A stretch of 64,000 nucleotides of DNA from Ohtaekwangia sp035628875 (GCA_035628875.1 DASPIZ010000055.1:1-64000), one strand, 5' to 3'. Shown: positions 8,302-17,930, counted from the first letter of the stretch. Made by a program: numbers and translations. The notes: generated by a model not told the origin, from the sequence alone.

Positions 8302-9681
8302 ATGGAAAAACCAACTTTACCGAAAGGAACACGCGATTTTGGTCCGGCTGTAATGGCCAAAAGACAATTTATCCTCGACACCATACGGTCAGTTTTTAAA
8401 AAGTTCGGATTTCAGCCCCTGGAAACGCCAGCCATGGAAAATCTTTCTACCCTTACTGGAAAATATGGTGAAGAAGGTGATCAATTGCTGTTTAAAATCC
8501 TGAATTCAGGTGACTTCCTTAAAGATATTAATGACCAAAAACTGCAGTCGCGAAACGCTAAACGCTTAACATCCGAAATTTCCGAAAAAGGACTGCGTTA
8601 TGATTTAACCGTTCCTTTCGCGCGGTATGTGGTGATGAATCGCAACGATGTCTCATTTCCGTTCAAGCGATATCAGATTCAACCGGTGTGGCGCGCAGAT
8701 CGACCTCAAAAAGGAAGGTATCGTGAGTTCTATCAATGTGACGCTGATGTGGTCGGCACTGATTCACTGATCTGTGAAGCCGAAATCATCCTGATGATCA
8801 AAGAAGTTTTTTCAGGATTAGGACTTACAAACTACACCATTAAAGTAAATCACCGCGGCGTGCTGTCCGGATTAGCAGAAACTATTGGCGCCAAAGGCAA
8901 TGAAACTTCCTTATTCGTGGCCATAGACAAACTCGACAAAATTGGTGAGGAGAAAGTAAAAGAAGAACTCCGCGCAAAATGTTTTGAAGATAAAAGCCTG
9001 GATTTACTTTTTCAATTACTAAATACAACCGGTTCGAACGATACGAAGCTGCATACATTAAAAAATAAGTTCAACGAAAGTGAATCCGGCATGAAAGGCC
9101 TGTCGGATTTAGATCAGGTTTTTGAACTTATCAGAAATTACGGCGCCGACCTTGAACACGTGGAGTTTGATATTGCGCTTGCGCGTGGATTAAGCTATTA
9201 CACCGGATGTATTTTTGAAGTTAAGATCAACAACGTATCCATCGGAAGTGTAAGTGGTGGTGGACGTTATGATAATCTCACACAGGCTTTTGGTGATAAG
9301 GAAAATTTATCCGGCGTTGGCTTTTCATTTGGCGTAGACCGCTTATACGATGCCCTGGAAGAATTGAAGTTATTCCCTAAGAATACCGCCGTTTCATCTA
9401 AAGTACTGCTTTGTCATTTTGATCCGGAAAGTTTTAGTCATGGCTTAGCGCTATTAACCCGTTTAAGAACAGCCGGTGTTGCTTCGGAAATTTATCCCGA
9501 TCAAACCAAGATCAAGAAACAATTGGACTATGCAAACAAGAAAAACATTCCTTTTTGTATCATGATTGGATCCGACGAGATACAAAGCGGCCAGTACAGC
9601 TTTAAGGATATGACAAAGGGAGAACAGGAAAAACTTACGATTGACGGGTTGATCCAAAAACTCCAGGCAACTGAACTTTAA
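8302..9681 (+). CDS. hisS: histidyl-tRNA synthetase
   Basis: A class II aminoacyl-tRNA synthetase of 459 residues that charges tRNA-His. It begins with the family signature LPKGTRDFGP. Motif 2 lies around RYREFYQCDADVVG, the His-specific motif LARGLSYYTGCIFEV is present, and motif 3 includes GGGRYDNL with GVGFSFGVDRL. The C-terminal anticodon-binding domain runs from about residue 370. The start ATG at 8302 matches the conserved N-terminus and lies immediately downstream of a promoter-like box. The gene precedes hutH by 73 bp. Confidence 0.96.
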   Translation: MEKPTLPKGTRDFGPAVMAKRQFILDTIRSVFKKFGFQPLETPAMENLSTLTGKYGEEGDQLLFKILNSGDFLKDINDQKLQSRNAKRLTSEISEKGLRYDLTVPFARYVVMNRNDVSFPFKRYQIQPVWRADRPQKGRYREFYQCDADVVGTDSLICEAEIILMIKEVFSGLGLTNYTIKVNHRGVLSGLAETIGAKGNETSLFVAIDKLDKIGEEKVKEELRAKCFEDKSLDLLFQLLNTTGSNDTKLHTLKNKFNESESGMKGLSDLDQVFELIRNYGADLEHVEFDIALARGLSYYTGCIFEVKINNVSIGSVSGGGRYDNLTQAFGDKENLSGVGFSFGVDRLYDALEELKLFPKNTAVSSKVLLCHFDPESFSHGLALLTRLRTAGVASEIYPDQTKIKKQLDYANKKNIPFCIMIGSDEIQSGQYSFKDMTKGEQEKLTIDGLIQKLQATEL

Positions 9682-9754
9682 CAAATGCGGATTAACTGAA
9701 AACTTCCTGAAGTCCGGCAGATATTTAATACCTTTCACGGCAAAGTAACGTGGT

Positions 9755-11248
9755 ATGCGTACGCATTTTATTTCCGGTTCAAGCCTCACCCTACAGGATT
9801 TTACAGAGCTCCTGAACAATAAGGTTGTGCTTCAGCTTACCGATGATGCAAAGAAAAAAATTATCCGTTGCCGTGAATACCTGGATAAAAAAATAGCCCA
9901 TTCTACGCAACCCATTTACGGCATCAACACAGGGTTTGGCTCGTTATATAATCGAAATATCGGCCATGATCAGCTTGAAAAACTCCAGGAGAATCTCGTG
10001 AAGTCACATGCCTGCGGTACCGGACCTGATGTTCCCGCTGAACTCGTGAAGCTGATGCTTTTCCTGAAAATACAATCACTGTCTTATGGTTACTCAGGTG
10101 TACAAATCACCACCGTAGAACGACTCATCGCGATGTACAACGACGAGGTGATACCCCGCGTTTTTGAAATGGGTTCATTAGGCGCATCCGGTGATCTTGC
10201 TCCGCTCGCACACCTGGCCTTGCCGCTAATCGGACTCGGTGAAGTACATTATAAAAATGATATTATCGCAGTAGAAAAATTTTACAAACAATCGGACTGG
10301 TCACCCATACAACTGAAAGCAAAAGAAGGTCTCGCTTTATTGAACGGCACACAATTCATGAGTGCATATGGCATGTGGTGTGTGATCCATGCGAACCGCA
10401 TTCAACGACTCGCCAATATTGTAGCAGCGCTTTCGCTGGATGTGTATGAAGGCAGGCCCGAACCCTTTCTTCCGGAAGTACATGCCATTCGTCCACACTT
10501 TGGACAAATTAAAACAGCTGAAGAAATTCTTGCTATCCTTGAGGGAAGTGACCTTCTTCATCAACCAAAAAAACACGTACAGGACCCCTACTCGTTCCGT
10601 TGCATTCCGCAGGTACATGGCGCAAGTAGCGACACTATTGCCTATGTTACCCAAGTCATGCTCACCGAGGTAAACAGCGTCACCGATAATCCCAATGTAT
10701 TTTCGGAAGATGATAAAATTATTTCCGCGGGAAATTTTCACGGACAGCCACTTGCACTTGCGCTCGATTTTCTTGCCATTGCGCTGGCTGAACTCGGAAG
10801 CATCTCTGAACGCAGAACTTTCCAACTGATCTCCGGTTCACGCGATTTACCCAATTACCTTGTCGCCAATCCGGGTATCAATTCCGGACTTATGATTCCG
10901 CAATACACCGCCGCTTCGCTGGTGAGCCAGAATAAACAACTGTGCACACCGGCCTCTGTAGATTCTATTGTTTCGAGCAATGGACAGGAGGATCATGTAA
11001 GCATGGGCGCAAATGCCGCAACAAAGGCTCATCGCATCGTAAATAACGTATATGCGATTCTGGCCATTGAACTCATAACCGCTGCCCAGGCCTTGACTTT
11101 CAGAAAACCGAGAAAAACTTCTCCTTACCTGGAAAACCTGGTCCATACTTTACGTACAACCGTACCGTTTATAGAAGATGATCGTGCCATGCACATCGAC
11201 ATGAAGAATGCCGAATTATTTTTAAAAGAACTTGATCTTAGCGCATGA
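9755..11248 (+). CDS. hutH: histidine ammonia-lyase
   Basis: Histidase deaminates L-histidine to urocanate, the first step of histidine breakdown. It has 497 residues, the usual length. The Ala-Ser-Gly triad that cyclises to the MIO electrophile is at 144-146 (GSLGASGDLAPL), and the active-site Tyr55 lies in YGINTGFG. SSNGQEDHVSMGA near the C-terminus is also typical. No other hut genes are nearby, so an aromatic ammonia-lyase with another substrate remains possible; the His after the MIO loop (LAHLAL) favours histidase. Its stop overlaps the next start (ATGA), so it is translationally coupled to a secreted protein. Confidence 0.9.
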   Translation: MRTHFISGSSLTLQDFTELLNNKVVLQLTDDAKKKIIRCREYLDKKIAHSTQPIYGINTGFGSLYNRNIGHDQLEKLQENLVKSHACGTGPDVPAELVKLMLFLKIQSLSYGYSGVQITTVERLIAMYNDEVIPRVFEMGSLGASGDLAPLAHLALPLIGLGEVHYKNDIIAVEKFYKQSDWSPIQLKAKEGLALLNGTQFMSAYGMWCVIHANRIQRLANIVAALSLDVYEGRPEPFLPEVHAIRPHFGQIKTAEEILAILEGSDLLHQPKKHVQDPYSFRCIPQVHGASSDTIAYVTQVMLTEVNSVTDNPNVFSEDDKIISAGNFHGQPLALALDFLAIALAELGSISERRTFQLISGSRDLPNYLVANPGINSGLMIPQYTAASLVSQNKQLCTPASVDSIVSSNGQEDHVSMGANAATKAHRIVNNVYAILAIELITAAQALTFRKPRKTSPYLENLVHTLRTTVPFIEDDRAMHIDMKNAELFLKELDLSA

Positions 11249-13122
11249 TTATCAGGATCGTTATACTGATTGGTACTTTTATTACATACTGTGTACAGGC
11301 ACAGAATACAAGCGCTCCTGCCGGAACTGTTTCAATTCCGTATACGCAAACCTGTCCAACAACGATTACATTTACCATGACTGATTGTCCGCTGGGTGGC
11401 CAGGGTTGCGCCATTGATTATCTCGGCGATGGAAATTTTCTGGCTGCTTCTACCGGGGCAACCTTTAACTATACAACACCTGGCGTTTATACCATTCGTA
11501 TACAAATTGGCGCTAACCCCGTGCAAGAAACACTTCACCTGGAAATTCTACCTGACACACCACCGGCTTTCGATCTCTATTCATGTAATGGGCATTTGGT
11601 ACAAGTGAATATCACAGATACACAATTTTCACAATACATCATCGATTATGATGCTGGTCCGGATGCCAATGTTGCCACCGGGTCCGCACTGCCGTATAGC
11701 TATGGGGTTGCAGTTAATGACCAGCCCATCAGTGTACGCGGAGATATGCCGAATTGCCCGGCAAACACAAAGACCATTGATGTTGTTGCTGCAACACCGG
11801 CAAGGGATATTACACAACTGAATGTAACTCCCGACAATACGATCGTACTCGACCTGGAGCAAGATCCCGCATTTGATAACGTGTTATATCAACTCGAAAC
11901 GATTGGCACACCTGCCTTACCCAATCAATCGGTTTATAATACAGATCAGATCAACCTTCCCAGCTTCGATCCAGACAATGAATATTATTGTTTTCGTTTA
12001 GGAAAAACTGATCCATGTACAGGCGATCCTCCGGTATATACCAACACATTATGTAGTGCATCGTTACATGTAGCCACTCAAAACAACAACAACCAAATCA
12101 CCTGGACGACCAATACCATGGGAGGACTGATTGATTTCAGCATAGAAAAAAATCCCGGAGATCCACTTCCGAATCAGGCTGCTGCAACATCACAATATAA
12201 CGATATGGATATACGCTGTGGAACGGATTACACTTACCGGTTAGTTTCCAACTATCCAGGTGGATACAAAAGTTTTTCAAAAAGCCATACCGTTACCGCC
12301 ATCTCAACCGATGTACCAATCACAATTAATAACGTCAGCACCGTGGTAAATGATAACGCGGTTGACCTGCACTGGTTTCCGGACGCAAACTTCACACCCT
12401 CACTTTACACAATCTACAAATCGCCATCATTCGCTTCCATCGGAACATCGGCAGCAGCAACCCTTACCGATCCTGAATACAACACACAACTTGATATGTG
12501 CTATCAAATCGGGTACGACGATGTATGTGGAAATACAAGTGCTTTAAGTACACCGGTATGTCCCCTCAAACTAACCGGATCTTTGGAAGATGACAACTCA
12601 GTAACCTTATACTGGACACCCTACACCGGCTGGAGCAATAATGTAAATTCGTACGTCGTTCAACGATACAATGTGAATGGCACATTACTTTCTTCTGTAG
12701 ACGTAGGGCAATCAACTACATACAATGATCCGGATAACGCTGACGATGAACAACTGATCTTCTACCGCATTGTAGCCCAACCAAACGATCCACTTGTTAC
12801 TGCTTCCGTTTCAAACGAGTTACGCATCATTAAATCAAATCGCATTGCGTATCCCTCCGCCTTCGTTCCAAACAGTACAATTGAACAAAACAGGACGTTT
12901 CGTGTGGTCGCAAAAGAGCAATACAATGTTGCCTTTGAGATGCAGATCTTTAACCGGTGGGGTGAATTACTTTTTGCTACCACCAACATCGAAGAAGGAT
13001 GGGATGGCACATACAAGGGAAATAAAATGCCCGAGGGAACGTATGTTTTCATTGCGAAATTTACCGATCAGGCTGGTCGTACCCTTAAACATTCTGGCAA
13101 CGTCGTGCTGTTAAGAAAGTAA
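11245..13122 (+). CDS. secreted T9SS cargo with CHU_C/gliding-type C-terminal domain
   Basis: A 625-residue exported protein. A signal peptide covers about residues 1-20, ending CVQAQ. The middle consists of repeated beta-sandwich segments resembling PKD or fibronectin type III modules, with paired Cys and Asp/Asn-rich loops. The last 85 residues (from YPSAFVPN, through FNRWGELLF, GWDGTYKG and PEGTYVF) are a classic CHU_C domain, the type B sorting signal of the type IX secretion system, so the protein should reach the cell surface or medium. The start overlaps the hutH stop by 4 bp. Ligand and role are unknown. Confidence 0.85.
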   Translation: MIIRIVILIGTFITYCVQAQNTSAPAGTVSIPYTQTCPTTITFTMTDCPLGGQGCAIDYLGDGNFLAASTGATFNYTTPGVYTIRIQIGANPVQETLHLEILPDTPPAFDLYSCNGHLVQVNITDTQFSQYIIDYDAGPDANVATGSALPYSYGVAVNDQPISVRGDMPNCPANTKTIDVVAATPARDITQLNVTPDNTIVLDLEQDPAFDNVLYQLETIGTPALPNQSVYNTDQINLPSFDPDNEYYCFRLGKTDPCTGDPPVYTNTLCSASLHVATQNNNNQITWTTNTMGGLIDFSIEKNPGDPLPNQAAATSQYNDMDIRCGTDYTYRLVSNYPGGYKSFSKSHTVTAISTDVPITINNVSTVVNDNAVDLHWFPDANFTPSLYTIYKSPSFASIGTSAAATLTDPEYNTQLDMCYQIGYDDVCGNTSALSTPVCPLKLTGSLEDDNSVTLYWTPYTGWSNNVNSYVVQRYNVNGTLLSSVDVGQSTTYNDPDNADDEQLIFYRIVAQPNDPLVTASVSNELRIIKSNRIAYPSAFVPNSTIEQNRTFRVVAKEQYNVAFEMQIFNRWGELLFATTNIEEGWDGTYKGNKMPEGTYVFIAKFTDQAGRTLKHSGNVVLLRK

Positions 13123-13159
13123 ACCGAAAAGATTTTCCACTAAATTGCAACCTGAATCA

Positions 13160-13231
13160 ATGTCGTTTTGCTTCATAACCTTCTCGCCGGAGAGGCCGGG
13201 TAAGGCAATAAAAAAATTAACAACGCGACAT
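13160..13231. repeat. MITE-like element copy 1 (ATGTCGTT ends)
   Basis: The 72-bp element starts ATGTCGTT and ends CGCGACAT, with a central hairpin CTTCTCGCCGGAGAGG. It is the most diverged of three copies in the window (others at 21334 and 47292). It lies between the T9SS cargo gene and ybaB. Confidence 0.65.
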
Positions 13232-13267
13232 GACACATAATGATTATAAACAGTAACCCAACACGAT

Positions 13268-13603
13268 ATGTTTGACATGATGAAAATGATGGGAAAAATG
13301 AAGGAAGTTCAGTCCCGCATGAAAGAGGCACAGGATAATTTAGGCAAACTAAAAGCTTATGGAGAATCCGGGGCGGGTATGGTGAAAGCTACTGTAAACG
13401 GAAAAAAACAACTGATCGAAGTGGATATCGATTCTTCCTTAATTAATCCAAATGACAAAACCATTCTTCAGGATTTGATTGTTGCAGCTGTGAACAAAGC
13501 ACAGGAAGAAGCAGAAGTTATGGCAAAAGAAGAAATGCGGAAAAGTACGGAAGGTCTTATCCCCAACATACCGGGTTTTGATTTAAGTGGTATGATGGGA
13601 TGA
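13268..13603 (+). CDS. ybaB: YbaB/EbfC nucleoid-associated protein
   Basis: A 111-residue DNA-binding protein of the YbaB/EbfC family, which forms tweezer-like dimers on DNA and is usually linked to recombination or repair genes. The Met/Lys-rich N-terminal helix (FDMMKMMGKMKEVQSRMKEAQ) and the central GMVKATVNGK...LIEVDID strand pair are typical. The C-terminus ends GFDLSGMMG. Its stop overlaps the start of the glycosyltransferase by 4 bp. Confidence 0.93.
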   Translation: MFDMMKMMGKMKEVQSRMKEAQDNLGKLKAYGESGAGMVKATVNGKKQLIEVDIDSSLINPNDKTILQDLIVAAVNKAQEEAEVMAKEEMRKSTEGLIPNIPGFDLSGMMG

Positions 13604-14607
13604 GCCATACGGCTGTCGTGATCCTGAATTATAATGGGGAGAATCTGTTGAAGCAGTTTCTCCCTTCTGTTATTCAACACAGTGAAAATGCGGAGGTGAT
13701 CGTAGCTGACAATGGATCAACCGATGAATCCATTCGCGTTCTTGAAGCACAATTCCCGGCTGTTCGTGTGATTAAGCTCGGGCACAATTACGGTTTTTGT
13801 GGTGGTTATAACCGGGCGTTGAAGCAAGTGCAGGCCGACTATTATGTCTTGCTTAATTCTGATATCGAAGTAACGCCCAAGTGGCTAACACCGATGGTTG
13901 ATCTGCTCGACAAGAACAACGACATGGCTACTGTTCAACCTAAAATCCTTTCATATTCGAAACGTAATTATTTTGAGTATGCTGGTGCAGCAGGTGGACT
14001 TATCGATTCGTTTGGCTATCCATTTTGCAGGGGGCGAATTTTCGATCATGCAGAAGAGGACGATAACCAATATAACGACATACGCCCTGTATTCTGGTCC
14101 ACAGGCGCCTGTATGATGATTCGCGCCGAAATGTATCATAGATTCAACGGACTCGATGAAGATTTCTTTGCCCATATGGAAGAAATTGATCTTTGCTGGA
14201 AGATTCACAGGGCTGGACAGAAAGTGATGTATTGCGGACACAGTACGGTGTATCACCTGGGCGCAGGAACCCTTAATTATTTAAATCCGCGAAAGACCTA
14301 TCTTAACTTTCGCAACGGGTTGTTTCTGGTTTACAGGCATTTCAGCAGCCTTGATCTTTTGGTGAAATTTCCTGTACGTATCGGTCTTGACTGGCTTGCA
14401 GGCCTGGTATTTCTGCTGAAAGGACAACACGAACATGCGAAAGCTGTTCTCGATGCCCACGCTGATTTTCTTAAACATTTGAACCGCGAGCGTCAAAAAA
14501 GACGGGCGCTTCACCGGGACTTTCCCCGTTACGACGACAATATGATTTATAAGGGAAGTATTGTATTTGATTTTTTTATCCTGAAGAAAAGACAATCTAA
14601 AGGCTAA
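13600..14607 (+). CDS. family 2 glycosyltransferase
   Basis: A 335-residue GT-A-fold glycosyltransferase. Visible are VVILNYNGENL at the start, the nucleotide-binding VADNGSTDES, the DxD-like LLNSDIEV, and the acceptor-region EIDLCWKIHRAG with the GCG-type STVYHLGAGT. The last 80 residues hold a hydrophobic stretch (LDWLAGLVFLLKG) that may associate with the membrane. It resembles rhamnosyl- or polysaccharide-type transferases; the sugar cannot be assigned. It is coupled to ybaB by a 4-bp overlap. Confidence 0.88.
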   Translation: MSHTAVVILNYNGENLLKQFLPSVIQHSENAEVIVADNGSTDESIRVLEAQFPAVRVIKLGHNYGFCGGYNRALKQVQADYYVLLNSDIEVTPKWLTPMVDLLDKNNDMATVQPKILSYSKRNYFEYAGAAGGLIDSFGYPFCRGRIFDHAEEDDNQYNDIRPVFWSTGACMMIRAEMYHRFNGLDEDFFAHMEEIDLCWKIHRAGQKVMYCGHSTVYHLGAGTLNYLNPRKTYLNFRNGLFLVYRHFSSLDLLVKFPVRIGLDWLAGLVFLLKGQHEHAKAVLDAHADFLKHLNRERQKRRALHRDFPRYDDNMIYKGSIVFDFFILKKRQSKG

Positions 14608-14611
14608 AGTG

Positions 14612-14839
14612 TTAATAGTCCCAGATGGGATTTCGCTTCCTGAGGTGTTTCCTCATGTTCATGATAAACGCCAAAGAAAGATAGATCAGAACAGGCGACC
14701 CGAACGTTATAAACGACGTGTAGATAAAAAATAATCGGATACTGGAAGTGGACATTCCCAACTTTTCACCCAGGCGGGTACAGACCCCAAAGGCATAAAC
14801 TTCAAAAAAATGCTGAATGTGATCAATTAAATGGTTCAT
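14612..14839 (-). CDS. PspC-like small membrane protein
   Basis: A 75-residue protein with the PspC pattern: a short N-terminal helix, the segment FGVCTRLGEKLGMSTSSIRL, then one hydrophobic helix (FFIYTSFITFGSPVLIYLSLAFIMN) and a basic tail. PspC proteins sit in the inner membrane and respond to envelope stress. It is convergent with the glycosyltransferase, 4 bp from its stop, and divergent from the TPR lipoprotein. Confidence 0.75.
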   Translation of the reverse strand: MNHLIDHIQHFFEVYAFGVCTRLGEKLGMSTSSIRLFFIYTSFITFGSPVLIYLSLAFIMNMRKHLRKRNPIWDY

Positions 14840-14966
14840 AATAACTGTTTTTAATAAACTTTCGACTACCGAAATAGTTATTTCATCGACCCTAAATCCG
14901 ACTCACAAATATTACGACCAAGCGTGCTACTTTCAATCGGTACTTATCTTATTTTTTTGACTATAA

Positions 14967-14997
14967 TTGCAAAAAAACACACATAAGTATAGTTTTG
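14967..14997 (+). promoter_or_regulatory. promoter of the TPR lipoprotein gene
   Basis: The -33 element ATTG/TTG at 14967-14969 and a perfect -7 TAGTTTTG at 14990-14997 are 20 bp apart, about 38 bp before the ATG at 15036. Confidence 0.65.
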
Positions 14998-15035
14998 CAA
15001 ACCTGTTCAAAAACAATTTATAAACCACAATTCCA

Positions 15036-16805
15036 ATGAGAAAAGTATTGTACTCATTTTTAGTCTTGGCAATCATGACCCTCGCGGGCTGTACATTGCC
15101 CAAGATGGTAAAAATGGCGAAGGACCAACAAGTTACGGTTACTCCCAATCCCCTTGAAGTTCATAAAGACACTGTGACCTTTGACCTTGCGGCAAACTTA
15201 CCGGTAAAAATGCTGAAGAAAGGAACCGTGTACACGGTGAATACCTTCTACAAATACGGCGACCAAGAAGTTGCGCTTGATCCAATCCCTTTCAAAGCAG
15301 AGGATTATCCGAATGCTTCAACTGAACAACCACGTGTTACGAAAAGTTTCAGTTTTGCATATCAGCCTGCGATGAAGACCGGAACCCTTCAGGTTGAAGG
15401 ATCTGCGTCAAAAGGAGAAAAATCAAAAACAACTGAACGCCTTCCTGTAGCTACTGGTATCATCACCACGTCTAAGCTGGTTAAGCCTGTTTATTTTGCT
15501 GCATACGCAGATCATGGCTATAACAACCAGGAAGAACTTGAGCCAGTAATTATTCCTGATTTCATCTTCGAACAAGGTCGTTCTGTCCTCAGAACTTCTG
15601 AAGTAAGAAGCAACAAAGGCAAAGAATTAGACGCTTTCATCGCTTCTAAAAACGCTACTCGCACAGTAACGATTACAGGTACTCACTCTCCTGAAGGTGC
15701 TGAACGTATCAACGCTCAATTATCCCCTGATCGTGCTGCTGCCATTGAAGCTTACTACCGCAAGCAGATGAAAAAATACGACTACCAGGGCATGGCTGAT
15801 TCTATCAATTTCATACTGAAGCCTGTTATCCAAGACTGGACTGGTTTCAAAGCTGAACTTGAAAAATATGAAGGTCTTAGCTCAGAGGAGAAAGCAGAAT
15901 ACCTGAACATCATTAATTCAGGTGGATCTTTTGAAGATCAGGAAAAACAAATGAAACGTTTGAATACTTACTCAAAAGTGTTTAAAAATGTTTACCCTAA
16001 ATTAAGAACTGCTAAAACTGAAATCCTTGTTGTAAAAGAGAAAAAGACTGATGCTGAGATCTCAGTATTAGCAAAACAAATCACACAAGGTCAGAACCCT
16101 GATACACTTTCTTTTGAAGAATTGATGTACTCAGCAACGCTTACGCCTGCACTGGAAGAAAAAGCTGCCATCTACGAAGCTGCTACTAAAAAAGGCTCTA
16201 ACTGGAATGCACATAACAATCTTGGCGCAGTGTATATCGCGCAGGCAATCGAAAATCCTTCTAACGCAGCAGAACTTGCTGATAAAGCGCAGGCTCAACT
16301 TGAACTTGCTGCACGTATCCAGGATGCACCGGAAATTCATGCAAACCTTGCTTCTGTTGAGATGATCAAAGGAAACCCCTATGGCGCTTACGATCATGCA
16401 AGCCAGGCTGTAGGCGGACTTCAGGGTGACAATGTTGCTGGTGTTAATGGCGTAAAAGGCGCTGCAGAAATTTTCAAAGCTGATTATGCTGCTGCTGTTC
16501 AGTCTACTTCTAGTGCAACAGATAACGCTGACAACCTGTTTAACAAAGGTCTTGCTCAACTTCTTAACAAAGATTATCAAAACGCTTTAACATCATTCAA
16601 TGATGCGATCAGCAAAAATAGTAGCCTTGCTGTCGCTCATTACGGCGCCGCAGTTGCAAGTGCACGTTTAGATAATGCTGATGATGTTGTAAAACATATT
16701 ACCAATGCAGTTCAGGCTGACGCTTCATTGAAAGAGGCAGCCCTTGGCGACCTTGAGTTCACCAAATTCGCTGCAACAGAAACGTTCAGAAACGCGTTGA
16801 AATAA
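15036..16805 (+). CDS. TPR-containing outer-membrane lipoprotein
   Basis: A 589-residue lipoprotein with lipobox LAGC and lipidated Cys19. Residues about 25-150 look like beta-rich periplasmic modules. Residues about 175-260 carry an OmpA-like stretch (VLRTSEVRSNKGKELDAFIAS followed by a TGTHSPEG strand and the Arg-containing SPDRAAAIEAYY), which in OmpA folds binds peptidoglycan. The last 220 residues contain several TPR-like helical repeats rich in Ala and Asn. Codon use is strongly biased to the T/A-ending common codons, consistent with high expression; it also has one of the best promoters and a strong terminator. I infer an abundant envelope scaffold; no specific gene name is supported. 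Confidence 0.75.
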   Translation: MRKVLYSFLVLAIMTLAGCTLPKMVKMAKDQQVTVTPNPLEVHKDTVTFDLAANLPVKMLKKGTVYTVNTFYKYGDQEVALDPIPFKAEDYPNASTEQPRVTKSFSFAYQPAMKTGTLQVEGSASKGEKSKTTERLPVATGIITTSKLVKPVYFAAYADHGYNNQEELEPVIIPDFIFEQGRSVLRTSEVRSNKGKELDAFIASKNATRTVTITGTHSPEGAERINAQLSPDRAAAIEAYYRKQMKKYDYQGMADSINFILKPVIQDWTGFKAELEKYEGLSSEEKAEYLNIINSGGSFEDQEKQMKRLNTYSKVFKNVYPKLRTAKTEILVVKEKKTDAEISVLAKQITQGQNPDTLSFEELMYSATLTPALEEKAAIYEAATKKGSNWNAHNNLGAVYIAQAIENPSNAAELADKAQAQLELAARIQDAPEIHANLASVEMIKGNPYGAYDHASQAVGGLQGDNVAGVNGVKGAAEIFKADYAAAVQSTSSATDNADNLFNKGLAQLLNKDYQNALTSFNDAISKNSSLAVAHYGAAVASARLDNADDVVKHITNAVQADASLKEAALGDLEFTKFAATETFRNALK

Positions 16806-16828
16806 AACACTCATTGGAACTTTCTCTG

Positions 16829-16858
16829 AAAACCCTCGCTTACGGCGGGGGTTTTTGT
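16829..16858 (+). terminator. Rho-independent terminator of the TPR lipoprotein gene
   Basis: A 9-bp stem, AACCCTCGC (16831-16839) with GCGGGGGTT (16845-16853, one G-T pair), and a 5-nt loop, followed by TTTTGTTTTT. Confidence 0.85.
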
Positions 16859-16896
16859 TTTTATATTGAACGGCTCGAAAACGCGTGTGTGTTTTT

Positions 16897-16928
16897 TTTG
16901 GCTAATCACCGTTCCGGTACTATTTTTA
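16897..16928 (+). promoter_or_regulatory. promoter of pdhB
   Basis: TTTG at 16897-16900 and TATTTTTA at 16921-16928 (7 of 8 to TAnnTTTG), 20-bp spacer, 19 bp before the ATG. Confidence 0.55.
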
Positions 16929-16947
16929 CGCGATTTCAATAACGATT

Positions 16948-17928
16948 ATGAGAACTATCCAGTTTAGAGAAGCCCTGCGCGAGGCGATGAATGAAGAAAT
17001 GCGCCGAGATCCCAGCATTGTGCTCATGGGCGAAGAAGTTGCTGAATATAATGGTGCTTACAAGGTTAGCCAGGGAATGCTGGATGAGTTTGGAGCAGAA
17101 CGTATCCTGGATACCCCTATCTCTGAACTAGGCTTTGCTGGAATCGGTGTAGGAGCAGCCGCAAACGGCCTGCGTCCCATCATCGAATTCATGACATTCA
17201 ACTTTTCGCTGGTGGCTATTGACCAGATTATCAATGGTGCTGCAAAAATGCTTTCCATGTCAGGCGGACAATATAATGTACCTATCGTTTTCCGCGGCCC
17301 TACCGGTAACGCAGGACAATTGGGTGCTCAACACTCCCAAAACTTTGAGAACTGGTTCGCCAATACACCCGGATTAAAAGTAGTTGTTCCTTCTAATCCT
17401 TACGATGCAAAGGGTCTGTTAAAGAGTTCGATTCGCGACAACGACCCTGTGATCTACATGGAATCCGAATTGATGTATGGTGATAAGGGCGAAGTTCCTG
17501 AAGAAGAATATCTCATTCCAATCGGTGTAGCAGACATAAAGAAAGCCGGATCAGATGTAACCATCGTGTCGTTCGGAAAAATCATGAAGGTAGCCCTGGC
17601 CGCTGCCGCTGAACTGGAAAAAGATGGCATTTCTGCTGAAGTTATTGATCTCCGATCAGTTCGACCAATAGATTACGCATCTGTTGTGGAATCTGTTAAA
17701 AAAACAAACCGGTTAGTGATCGTTGAAGAGGCCTGGCCATTATCATCAATTGCAACCGAAATCACCTATCACGTGCAAAAGCATGCTTTCGATTACCTCG
17801 ATGCACCAATTCAACGTGTTAACAGTTTCGATGTACCCCTACCCTATGCGCCTACATTGATCCAGGCTATCCTGCCAAACGTAGAAAAAACGATTAAAGC
17901 GGTGAAAGCGGTCTTGTATCGGGATTAA
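16948..17928 (+). CDS. pdhB: pyruvate dehydrogenase E1 component, beta subunit
   Basis: A 326-residue transketolase-type E1-beta subunit that with E1-alpha decarboxylates pyruvate on thiamine diphosphate and feeds acetyl-CoA into central metabolism. Recognisable segments are REALREAMNEEM, MGEEVAEYNGAYK (ThDP-contacting Glu), DTPISELGFAGIGVGAA, FRGPTGNAGQLGAQHSQ and EEAWPLSSIATEI. The alpha subunit and E2/E3 are not adjacent. It has its own promoter, and the downstream gap is a large repeat array. A branched-chain oxoacid E1-beta is less likely given the close match to PdhB motifs. Confidence 0.9.
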   Translation: MRTIQFREALREAMNEEMRRDPSIVLMGEEVAEYNGAYKVSQGMLDEFGAERILDTPISELGFAGIGVGAAANGLRPIIEFMTFNFSLVAIDQIINGAAKMLSMSGGQYNVPIVFRGPTGNAGQLGAQHSQNFENWFANTPGLKVVVPSNPYDAKGLLKSSIRDNDPVIYMESELMYGDKGEVPEEEYLIPIGVADIKKAGSDVTIVSFGKIMKVALAAAAELEKDGISAEVIDLRSVRPIDYASVVESVKKTNRLVIVEEAWPLSSIATEITYHVQKHAFDYLDAPIQRVNSFDVPLPYAPTLIQAILPNVEKTIKAVKAVLYRD

Positions 17929-17930
17929 TA

